DNA of 8,353 nucleotides from positions 1 through 8,353 of the forward strand of contig CAJWET010000060.1 of NCBI GenBank assembly GCA_913031515.1, read 5' to 3'. Of this stretch, positions 1 through 6,212 are shown piece by piece. The DNA is from an uncultured Acidimicrobiaceae bacterium (GTDB taxonomy: Bacteria; Actinomycetota; Acidimicrobiia; Acidimicrobiales; UBA8592). Position 1 is the first letter of the stretch. Each line of letters opens with the position of its first letter. The translations under genes were made by a program, and so were the position numbers. A model generated the notes under the pieces. That model saw only the letters and a list, made by a program, of their open reading frames with translations, had not been told where the DNA came from and ran no database searches.

Positions 1-1
1 T

Positions 2-910
2 GTGCAGGCTCTACTAACTACTGTGGGGGGGACGGCTGGTCGTCTAATTCCGGATGAAGGAACCGTTGGTTATGCACAAGTCGTCAATTCCGTGGATGAA
101 GTTATTATGTGGACTCGTAGACATATAAAATACGGTGCGGATTGGATTAAGTTACATGCCACAGGGTCCCTTCCGGATCGTTCAGGGGAACTTATGGTCT
201 GGAGTCGTGAAGAAGTTCGAGCGGCTTGTAGTGTCGCAAAGGATCTAGGAGTTCCGGTAATGGCCCATTGTCGGAATCCAGAAAGTATTAAAATTTGTGC
301 TGAGGAAAGAGTTGATTTAATACTTCATGCTTCGTATATGGATGATGCTGGTCTTGAAGCAGTAGTAGAAAATGACGTCTCTATCTGCCCAACTTTTACT
401 TTCTTGGCGAATTTAGCTGATTTTGGTTCGAAAGTTGGTGCGAGCACTGGAATGGAAGATGTCTTCCGAGGAGAAATAGAGCAAACGGCGAAAATGATAA
501 GGAAAGCGTACGATGCTGGAGTTCGATTGTTAGCTGGGTCAGAAAGTGGATTTGCTCTCACTCCGTATGGGCATTGGCATGCTCGGGAATTAGAAATTTT
601 TGTTGAAGTACTTGGCTTGTCGGAGGTTGAAGCAATTACTACCGCAACAAAAAATGGAGCCTGGGCGATGCGTATGGAAGGTGAGCTTGGAACCCTCGAG
701 AAGGGCAAATTGGCCGATGTAATTATTGTCGATGGGGACCCAACGTCAGATATAACCGTACTAAATGATAAATCACGTATTTCTGAGGTAATTTCTAGAG
801 GGAAACGAGTTGATTTGAGCCGTCCCTGGCCTGAACATAGTGATATTTCCGGTTGGAAAGTAGGGAATTGGGCAGACGAAACTCTGACCTGGAATAGGGC
901 TTATGAATAG
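2..910 (+). CDS. Amidohydrolase (imidazolonepropionase/prolidase-like), 5'-truncated
   Basis: Metal-dependent amidohydrolase superfamily protein, probably a cytoplasmic hydrolase of an amide, ester or lactone bond; the substrate cannot be told. Frame is open to the left edge, so the N-terminal beta-strand with the first HxH metal site lies outside and the GTG at base 2 is probably internal. Visible landmarks, numbered from base 2: Lys50 in ADWIKLHATG (the usual carboxylated lysine), His89 in VMAHC, His109 in LILHASYMDD, PTFTF after it, then AGSESGF at 179-185, and a C-terminal composite-domain signature GTLEKGKLADVIIVDGDP at about 230-247. The family usually has GTDS where this protein has GSES, so the metal-binding Asp position carries Glu181. 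It ends 13 bp from the convergent epoxide-hydrolase-like gene. Family assignment is firm; specificity is unknown. Confidence 0.9.
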   Translation: MQALLTTVGGTAGRLIPDEGTVGYAQVVNSVDEVIMWTRRHIKYGADWIKLHATGSLPDRSGELMVWSREEVRAACSVAKDLGVPVMAHCRNPESIKICAEERVDLILHASYMDDAGLEAVVENDVSICPTFTFLANLADFGSKVGASTGMEDVFRGEIEQTAKMIRKAYDAGVRLLAGSESGFALTPYGHWHARELEIFVEVLGLSEVEAITTATKNGAWAMRMEGELGTLEKGKLADVIIVDGDPTSDITVLNDKSRISEVISRGKRVDLSRPWPEHSDISGWKVGNWADETLTWNRAYE

Positions 911-923
911 GTAGATGGAGTAT

Positions 924-1310
924 CTATAATTTTGCTTTTCCTAAGCGGGAACGCCATTCTCCTAAATCAACGTAATCGCGCACTGAGCTTATTGACGATG
1001 TTGCAAGATCAAAATCGAAAACACCATTGCAGCGAACAGCGTATTCTCTCCCGTCAATCCAGAACCTATCCACTCTTTCAATCCATCCTCTGTCGCCTTC
1101 GAAAGAGGAAGAGACCACATCCCATTGGATCCTTGAACTACGCGCAACGATTGTTTCGAACGTGGTTTTAATTTCAGACAGGCCTACTGCGGGGGGGTGT
1201 GGGACATTCTGCCACTGCGACCTTTCAGTGAAGCTTTGCATTATTAAATCAATGTTGCATGATGCCAAAGAATTCAGAAACGTTTCGAATATTTTATTTG
1301 GATTAGCCAT
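924..1310 (-). CDS. Limonene-1,2-epoxide hydrolase-like protein (SnoaL/NTF2-like fold)
   Basis: A 128-residue single-domain protein resembling limonene-1,2-epoxide hydrolase, which adds water to an epoxide to give a diol without a covalent intermediate. Compared from memory with the Rhodococcus enzyme, the triad Arg99-Asp101-Asp132 maps to Arg79 and Asp81 (IERVDRF) and Asp112 (VRDYVDLGEW). The water-holding Asn55 maps to Asn35 in WQNVPHPPAVG. The partner Tyr53 is replaced by Trp33. Length is slightly below the Rhodococcus protein, mostly from a shorter N-terminus. The ATG at 1310 fits the fold's start (PNKIFETFLNSL helix); a GAAAGGA lies farther upstream than ideal and GAGG lies very close to the start. 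It sits antisense between the amidohydrolase and the P450 pair, which supports acting on a P450-made epoxide. A non-catalytic SnoaL-like or polyketide-cyclase role is the alternative. Confidence 0.85.
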   Translation of the reverse strand: MANPNKIFETFLNSLASCNIDLIMQSFTERSQWQNVPHPPAVGLSEIKTTFETIVARSSRIQWDVVSSSFEGDRGWIERVDRFWIDGREYAVRCNGVFDFDLATSSISSVRDYVDLGEWRSRLGKAKL

Positions 1311-1334
1311 GCCTCAGAACCTATCCTTTCTTCT

Positions 1335-1339
1335 GGTGG
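1335..1339 (+). promoter_or_regulatory. Shine-Dalgarno-like site for first P450
   Basis: GGTGG lies six bases before the ATG at 1346 and is the reason for preferring that start. A TTG at 1340 would overlap it. The ATG at 1364 has only a weaker GGGA (1354-1357) before it, but would give an N-terminus nearly equal in length to the second P450. Confidence 0.45.
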
Positions 1340-1345
1340 TTGAAA

Positions 1346-2590
1346 ATGGCTATGGGAAACAATATGAAGATTGAGCTTACTGACTGGTTACGTGTTAAGG
1401 AAGCATTTCGTTCGAAGCACCTACGGCAAGCTGGTTATACCGAAGGGGCTATTGTCATGGCTGACACCCTATTAGACCTCCACGGGTTGGAGCACCGAGA
1501 ACGGCGAAGGCTAGAAAACAGGTTATTTCGAAGAGAGATATTTAGCTTCTGGGAGCATCAGATTCTTGGGAAAACGATTGCTGCCACCATGCAACCATTT
1601 GTTGATAAAGGAAGTGGAGACCTCGCACAGATTGGTTATCGATGCGCAATGAACTTGACTGCAACGATCGCAGGAATAGATCAAGACCCTCGGGATGAAG
1701 TCCAAACAGAGTTGATGTATTCCAAAGTAAAGAAGTTCAGTGAAGGTGCCACCATAATGCATTCGACGCGAGACAAAGACGCAGTTCGTTCCGAAGTAAA
1801 GGAAGCTATGTCATCGTTTTTTAGGGATTTTTATGTGCCATCAAAAACTAGACGCAAAGATTTATTGTCAGATTTAAAAAATGAAACAATATCCGAAGAA
1901 GAGCTTCCGAAAGATGTCCTTACAACTCTCCTACGAAATGCTGAAGTTTTGGAATTAGACGACGAAATTGTTTTTCGGGAAATATGTTTTTATTTACAAG
2001 CTGGTGCTCATTCAACGGCCAACTCATTTACCCATACGGTGGATGATTTATTTACTTGGGGTGACAAAAACCCAAAAGATCTAGACCTAGCAAGGGAGAA
2101 CCTTTCGTTTGTCCAGAGATGCATGCACGAGTCTCTAAGGCTAAGTCCAGCCAGCCCCGTTGCGCTCAGGACACCCCTTGAAGACGTACAGTTATCCGAC
2201 GGAACTTTGTTGCCTCAAGGATCGCATGTAATCCTAAATCTTGTTGAAGCGAATAGAGATCCATCGATCTTTGGCCATTCCGCAGATCTCTTTGACCCGC
2301 ATCGCATTGTGCCTGACGGGGTTGCCCGGTGGGGGATGAGCTTTGGTGCTGGCTCGCATGCTTGTGTTGGTGCTGAGCTTGATGGGGGTTTAGAAATTGA
2401 TACATCAAGGCCTTCCGAAGAAGCTTTATATGGGACAGTGTCAGTGATGGTGCACGCATTTCTTTCTGCAGGTGGACGCAAGGACGAAATGAACCCACCG
2501 AAACTTGACGAGAATTCGGAAAGAAAACATTTCTCTCAATATCCGGTCGTGTTCGCTGTCGGAAATGACGGTTCGTCTCGGAAAGCCTAA
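1346..2590 (+). CDS. Cytochrome P450, first of tandem pair
   Basis: Soluble bacterial cytochrome P450 monooxygenase of 414 residues, near the usual 400-450. Landmarks from the 1346 start: C-helix HxxxR at His50-Arg54 within EHRERRRLEN; I-helix AGAHST at 219-224; K-helix ExxR at Glu262-Arg265 (ESLR); FDPHR in the meander; heme loop FGAGSHACVG at 333-342 with Cys340 as thiolate ligand. The I-helix is odd: the Asp/Glu before the conserved Thr is His222, and the Thr itself is Ser223. After Cys340 the usual LARLE-type L-helix is replaced by ELDGGLEIDTSRPSEEALYG, ending in QYPVVF. No membrane anchor is visible. The second P450 follows 28 bp later, so the two are probably cotranscribed. No ferredoxin or reductase gene is nearby. 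The start could instead be 1340 (TTG) or 1364 (ATG). Substrate unknown. Confidence 0.93.
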   Translation: MAMGNNMKIELTDWLRVKEAFRSKHLRQAGYTEGAIVMADTLLDLHGLEHRERRRLENRLFRREIFSFWEHQILGKTIAATMQPFVDKGSGDLAQIGYRCAMNLTATIAGIDQDPRDEVQTELMYSKVKKFSEGATIMHSTRDKDAVRSEVKEAMSSFFRDFYVPSKTRRKDLLSDLKNETISEEELPKDVLTTLLRNAEVLELDDEIVFREICFYLQAGAHSTANSFTHTVDDLFTWGDKNPKDLDLARENLSFVQRCMHESLRLSPASPVALRTPLEDVQLSDGTLLPQGSHVILNLVEANRDPSIFGHSADLFDPHRIVPDGVARWGMSFGAGSHACVGAELDGGLEIDTSRPSEEALYGTVSVMVHAFLSAGGRKDEMNPPKLDENSERKHFSQYPVVFAVGNDGSSRKA

Positions 2591-2607
2591 GATTAATAGA
2601 AACGGTT

Positions 2608-2612
2608 AGGGG
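2608..2612 (+). promoter_or_regulatory. Shine-Dalgarno site for second P450
   Basis: AGGGG six bases before the ATG at 2619, inside the 28-bp gap between the two P450 genes. It supports this start and shows the second gene has its own ribosome entry. Confidence 0.6.
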
Positions 2613-2618
2613 TTTATT

Positions 2619-3821
2619 ATGGCGGATATCACTATAACAAGACCAGAGGACGCTCGGGAGTGTTACCGACATAAGGCTCTCCGGCAAGCGGGTTACGACG
2701 ATGGCGAAGTCGTCATGGGCGACGCAATTATCAATTTACATGCGGATGAACATCGGAAGAGGAGACGACTCGAAAATCGTCTTTTTCGACGAGACACCTT
2801 CTTCTCGTATGAGAGAGAATTATTTCCAGAAATCATTGAAAAGACTGTTCGACCTTATCTAGATCAAGGAAAAGCTGATCTGGTTGATTTCGGCCACCAA
2901 TTGATGATGAACCTCGCTGCGGCTACCGCTGGAGTGGATCGGCCTATGGGGACCGCTGAAGAAACTTTTCGGCTTTACGCCTACATGATGAACTTCATCG
3001 AAGCTGCGACTTTAGCTTTCTTTACTGGGGACAAAGAAGCTAAGCGTCAAGAAATTCAAGAAGCGATGGAAGCCTTTGATGCTGAATTTCTTGAGGAGGG
3101 TATTGCTCGCCGTAAAGAGCTCCTTGCAGAATTCGAGGCTGGAAATCTCACGGAAGAAGAACTTCCGCGAGATGTGTTGATGATTTTACTAAGGAATCAA
3201 GACAAGATACCCATGAATAGAGAGTCACTAAGGCGAGAGATTGCATTCTATCTCCTTGCTGGAGCCCATACTTCAGCAACGGCCTTTAATCGAGTTATAC
3301 ATAACGTTTTCAAATGGATTGAGGATCACCCAGAGGATATTGAACGTGCATATAATGATCGTCTATTTCTTCAGCGAGCAACGCATGAGAGCATCCGACT
3401 ACAACCTTCCTCGCCTACTGCTGCTCGTTGGGCATTGGAAGACATAGACCTCAAGTCAGGCATCAAAATTGTAAAAGGTGATCGAGTCGTTATTGATTTA
3501 GAGACTGTCAACAGAGATAAAGAACTGTTTGGGGAAGATGCTGAAGAGTTCAATCCTGATCGGGAGTTACCGGATGGAGCAGCACCTTGGGGATTGAGTT
3601 TCGGACAAGGTATGCACGCATGTATCGGTCAAGATCTCGCTATTGGACTAGTTTTTTCTCCGGATGAAACAGAAGAAAATCATTTATTTGGTCTTGTTCC
3701 AGTAGCTGTTCAGACGATGTTTCTTAATGGCTGTCAGCCTGATCCGAATAATCCGCCTGAGATGGATGATTCAACGACAAGACCTTATTTCGGGAAGTAT
3801 CCAGTGGTCTTTATAGACTAG
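2619..3821 (+). CDS. Cytochrome P450, second of tandem pair
   Basis: A 400-residue soluble P450 paralogous to its upstream neighbour; over 42 ungapped residues starting at Ala20 (ALRQAGY) I count 27 identities by eye. Landmarks: HxxxR at His45-Arg49 (EHRKRRRLEN), I-helix AGAHTS at 214-219, ExxR at Glu257-Arg260 (ESIR), FNPDR, and heme loop FGQGMHACIG at 328-337 with Cys335. Thr218 is kept, but the acidic partner is His217, as in the sister protein. After the Cys comes QDLAIGLV, then an acidic stretch (SPDETEENHLFG), then LVPVAVQTMFLNGCQPDP and KYPVVF, again unlike the standard LARLE helix. The shared oddities indicate a distinct P450 family kept by duplication. Likely reaction is O2- and electron-dependent hydroxylation or epoxidation; the electron donor is not encoded here. 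Confidence 0.94.
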   Translation: MADITITRPEDARECYRHKALRQAGYDDGEVVMGDAIINLHADEHRKRRRLENRLFRRDTFFSYERELFPEIIEKTVRPYLDQGKADLVDFGHQLMMNLAAATAGVDRPMGTAEETFRLYAYMMNFIEAATLAFFTGDKEAKRQEIQEAMEAFDAEFLEEGIARRKELLAEFEAGNLTEEELPRDVLMILLRNQDKIPMNRESLRREIAFYLLAGAHTSATAFNRVIHNVFKWIEDHPEDIERAYNDRLFLQRATHESIRLQPSSPTAARWALEDIDLKSGIKIVKGDRVVIDLETVNRDKELFGEDAEEFNPDRELPDGAAPWGLSFGQGMHACIGQDLAIGLVFSPDETEENHLFGLVPVAVQTMFLNGCQPDPNNPPEMDDSTTRPYFGKYPVVFID

Positions 3822-3954
3822 AGATTTCGATGATGAAAGATTCATTTCTCGTTCAAGATTATGTCCGAAAAATTTAGTTATTTTGTGATCATTGCCGGTT
3901 CAAATATATGCTTCTCGCGGCTGCATATGTGCTCATAGCAATAGATAGGTGCCC
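3822..3954 (+). other. Intergenic gap between P450 pair and flavin dehydrogenase
   Basis: 133 bp with no credible ORF. It is long enough for a separate promoter for the dehydrogenase, but I see no convincing -35/-10 pair. It holds a hyphenated inverted repeat at 3906-3928 and a small AT-rich hairpin (ATGAA-AGA-TTCAT, 3833-3845) that lacks a following T-run. Confidence 0.5.
3906..3928. repeat. Hyphenated inverted repeat upstream of flavin dehydrogenase
   Basis: ATATGC (3906-3911) and GCATAT (3923-3928) are perfect inverted 6-bp arms separated by 11 bases, ending about 26 bases before the ATG at 3955. The position would suit an operator, but arms this short arise often by chance. Confidence 0.25.
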
Positions 3955-5139
3955 ATGAAAATTTCACAGATAGTAAAAATGCTGGCGAAGAATAGAAGCG
4001 GTATAGATGCAATTCATACTATTGGAGATGCGCGAGATATTTCGAAACGGAAACTTCCTAAAATGGTTTGGGATTTTATCGACGGTGGTGCTGATGGTGA
4101 ATTATCGGTTGTAGCGAATCGACAGTCGCTTAACGAAATTCAGTTACGCCCAAAATTTTTGACTGATATATCAGATCGCGACATTTCAATTAATATTTTT
4201 GGAGAACGGACCACTCTTCCGTTTATTCTTTCTCCTGCTGGTTTGGCCACCATTGCTCACCCGCAAGGGGAGTTAGCTGTTGCAAGGGCGGCTGGTCGCG
4301 CAGGAGCAATATTTTGTGTGAGTACAGCATCGGGCTACACGCTGGAAGAAATAGCAGAAGTTTCAGATAAGAGGTTGTGGTTTCAGTTGTATTTGTGGGG
4401 AGAAGAAGAAGTTGTCAGTTCTTTGATTGAAAGGGCGGAACGGTCCGGATATGAAGCTTTAGTGGTAACTGTGGATGTTCCAGTTGTGGGAAAGCGAGAG
4501 CGTGATTTAGCAAATGGTATGTCCCTCCCAATACGCATTCGCCCCAAGAACGTATTAAATACCCTTCGGAAGCCGCGTTGGCTTGCTGGCCTATTGAGAG
4601 GTCCAGACATAACATTTGCAAGTCTTTCGGGAATTGCAGAAGGTGATGATGCAAGTTCTATTGGTGAATACACTGATCGCGAGTTAGTGGATCCGACTCG
4701 GACTTGGGAAGATTTACAGATGATCCGAAAACGCTGGCCTAGACCTCTATTAGTCAAAGGGATTATGACTCCAGAGGACGCAATAAATGCTGTCAATGCA
4801 GGAGCAGATGGTGTGATTGTCTCGAATCATGGTGGTCGTCAAATGAGTTTCGTTCCTGGGGTTGCTACTGTGTTTGAGTCTATAGTTCATGCTGTCGGTC
4901 ATCGTGCAGAAATATTTTTTGATGGGGGAATCCGACGCGGCGAAGACATCGTGAAAGCTCGTGCGATGGGAGCCACAGCTGCTTGCGGAGGTCGTGCATG
5001 GTACTGGGGCCTTGCTGCTGGAGGAGAGCAGGGAGTAGAGAAAGTGCTTACGATCTTGGCAGAAGACATTGATAGAACCCTTGCATTACTCGGGCAAGAA
5101 AAATTTATAAATATTAATTCAAATTGTTTGCATAACTAA
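3955..5139 (+). CDS. FMN-dependent alpha-hydroxy-acid dehydrogenase (LldD/MdlB/glycolate oxidase family)
   Basis: TIM-barrel flavoenzyme that oxidises an L-2-hydroxy acid to a 2-keto acid, passing electrons to quinone, O2 or another acceptor. Landmarks from 3955: KLPKMVWDFIDGGAD near the N-terminus, QLY at 144-146, TVDVP with Asp174, Arg181 in GKRERD, LVKG with Lys268, catalytic His292 and Arg295 in SNHGGRQ, DGGIRRG with Asp323 and Arg327, and GGRAWYWGLAAGGEQGV near the end with Arg347. FMN and catalytic residues are thus present. The substrate-binding Tyr24 of glycolate oxidase is Phe41 here. By eye the sequence is closer to mandelate dehydrogenase than to glycolate oxidase, including GRA rather than GRP. 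ATG 3955 is preferred because AGGTG (3947-3951) precedes it; GTG 3949 would overlap that site. Same direction as the P450s, separated by 133 bp. Substrate is probably larger than lactate, but unproven. Confidence 0.93.
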   Translation: MKISQIVKMLAKNRSGIDAIHTIGDARDISKRKLPKMVWDFIDGGADGELSVVANRQSLNEIQLRPKFLTDISDRDISINIFGERTTLPFILSPAGLATIAHPQGELAVARAAGRAGAIFCVSTASGYTLEEIAEVSDKRLWFQLYLWGEEEVVSSLIERAERSGYEALVVTVDVPVVGKRERDLANGMSLPIRIRPKNVLNTLRKPRWLAGLLRGPDITFASLSGIAEGDDASSIGEYTDRELVDPTRTWEDLQMIRKRWPRPLLVKGIMTPEDAINAVNAGADGVIVSNHGGRQMSFVPGVATVFESIVHAVGHRAEIFFDGGIRRGEDIVKARAMGATAACGGRAWYWGLAAGGEQGVEKVLTILAEDIDRTLALLGQEKFININSNCLHN

Positions 5140-5240
5140 ACTGTGTATCTCCGCGTTCACTTTGAAAAAGTATGGTCGGTGCATTATTCATTCTATGAAG
5201 TTAAATGAAGTGATTTCTGGCGCCAGATCAGTTGATATGT
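5140..5240. other. Convergent intergenic region
   Basis: 101 bp between the stop codons of the flavin dehydrogenase (plus) and the dehydratase (minus). No ORF is seen. It contains a perfect 12-bp palindrome at 5216-5227 and a 5-bp-arm hairpin TTCAT-TCT-ATGAA at 5187-5199, but no GC-rich stem followed by a T-run, so no clear intrinsic terminator for either gene. Confidence 0.5.
5216..5227. repeat. Perfect 12-bp palindrome
   Basis: TCTGGCGCCAGA is its own reverse complement; GA...TC just outside could extend the pairing with a two-base bulge. It sits 14 bases from the dehydratase stop codon. It could be a bidirectional transcription-end element or a protein-binding site; as RNA it leaves only a short stem once a loop is allowed. 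Confidence 0.4.
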
Positions 5241-6212
5241 TTAAGTTGCAGTGTTCGAGTTTTCTTTTAATGGGAGGCTAATCAGGGCAGTTGCCGTAGC
5301 AGCTAAGTGATTATTTTGTAACTGGCATGAGATCGATACTTCGCACCAGTGGCCAGAATCATCATTCGAAGTTTGGGTGATGGTTCCAGTAATGGTTGTT
5401 GTGCTTCCGAGAAATGGAAGTTCATCAAAGTTCACCATCAGTTGAGACAGGAAGCCGTTGTCGCCCATCCAGTTTGTAATGAGGTGGATTATCCATGCGG
5501 TTAGTTGTGGGCCTGTCGCTGCTTGGGTATCAAGACCACCGGAGCTGCATTCATGCTGGTCGTCAGGGGCACCTTGAGTTCCAGCGCACCATGCAACGAT
5601 ATCCATGATGCTAAGCGGTCCTTTGGTAATAGTTCCGATACTTTCGCCAATGACGATTTCTTCCCAAAACCTTGGTTTGGCACCGCGGTAATCTTCAGAC
5701 AAGACTTTGTCTTCAATTTGGAATAGTTCATCACTGTTGTAGCGAATTTCTTGCCGTTGGTCGATTTCGGGGAGGGGATTCTTATCACGCCGAACTATCA
5801 CTGAGGCTTTAGCTATCACTCCATTAGATTCAGATACAAAGATTATCTCGCCATGTTGACGAATGCTACCTTCTGACGAGTCTTCATCTGCTTCAAGTAA
5901 CTTCGTTTCCGCTGTGATTCGGTCTCCAATTTCGAAAGGGTGAAACCACTCCCAATTAACGGTTTGGTAATGACGCTCATATCCCTCATATCCTGGCGCA
6001 ACACTAGTTTCGTCTATAGCGTACGCGAATGAAGGGGGAGCAATAGTTCTGTTTAATGCTGATTTAGGTCCGTAGTCGGCATCGACCCATAGTGGATTGT
6101 TGTCTCCGATACCCCATGCGAAATGTTTGACGGCATCTAGAGTAACTTCTGAGACCCATGAAGTTCGCTTCACGTTATCTTCGCGAGCTGCTTTATTTCG
6201 ATTAGACTTCAA
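5241..6212 (-). CDS. Double-hotdog acyl dehydratase-like protein (MaoC/FAS1-DH family)
   Basis: A 323-residue protein with two hotdog domains, of the group that hydrates enoyl-CoA or dehydrates hydroxyacyl-CoA thioesters. Hotdog 1 (about 15-145) begins EVTLDAVKHFAWGIGDNNPLWVDADYG and contains IAPPSFAYA and HPFEIGDRI. Hotdog 2 (about 180-315) begins RFWEEIVIGESIG, then GPLSIMDIVAWCAG, HLITNWMGDNGFL and ATATALISLP. The hydratase motif DxNPxHxD reads DNNPLWVD (Asp37-Asp44), so Trp42 replaces the catalytic His. Related proteins I recall also have Trp or Tyr here and are longer between IVAWxAG and the NWMGD segment, so this copy looks shortened by a few tens of residues. The frame's only upstream start is TTG 6212, overlapping the cupin gene by 11 bp with no clear Shine-Dalgarno; GTG 6173 (310 residues) is a good alternative. 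Probably cotranscribed with the cupin. Confidence 0.85.
   Translation of the reverse strand: MKSNRNKAAREDNVKRTSWVSEVTLDAVKHFAWGIGDNNPLWVDADYGPKSALNRTIAPPSFAYAIDETSVAPGYEGYERHYQTVNWEWFHPFEIGDRITAETKLLEADEDSSEGSIRQHGEIIFVSESNGVIAKASVIVRRDKNPLPEIDQRQEIRYNSDELFQIEDKVLSEDYRGAKPRFWEEIVIGESIGTITKGPLSIMDIVAWCAGTQGAPDDQHECSSGGLDTQAATGPQLTAWIIHLITNWMGDNGFLSQLMVNFDELPFLGSTTTITGTITQTSNDDSGHWCEVSISCQLQNNHLAATATALISLPLKENSNTAT

Noticed and set aside
1193..1199. Seven-G run in the epoxide-hydrolase gene as a slippage or phase-variation site
   Set aside because: The frame is intact and the run encodes part of the conserved PHPP segment; a similar run occurs near base 25 in gene 1, so it looks like normal coding.
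1027..1374. Plus-strand frame running over the epoxide-hydrolase gene into the P450 start
   Set aside because: The minus-strand product has a full epoxide-hydrolase active site, while this one has no recognisable features.
2166..2687. 173-codon minus-strand reading frame over the P450 junction
   Set aside because: It covers the heme-loop region of one P450 and the start of the next; its protein is low in recognisable structure, rich in Gln/His/Arg, and is a shadow of the real genes.
3833..3845. ATGAA-AGA-TTCAT hairpin just after the second P450 as a terminator
   Set aside because: Stem is five AT-rich pairs with no following T-run; too weak.
3890..3925. A sigma-70 promoter (TTGCCG with TATATG-like boxes) before the flavin dehydrogenase
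   Set aside because: No spacing near 17 bp gives two good boxes.
3955..5139. Flavin dehydrogenase as MftD of a mycofactocin cluster
   Set aside because: It has the classic SNHGGRQ motif where the MftD I recall has SNHGGNN, and no mycofactocin genes are nearby. The shared GRA motif is also found in mandelate dehydrogenase.
5187..5199. TTCAT-TCT-ATGAA hairpin after the flavin dehydrogenase as a terminator
   Set aside because: Short AT-rich stem without a T-run.
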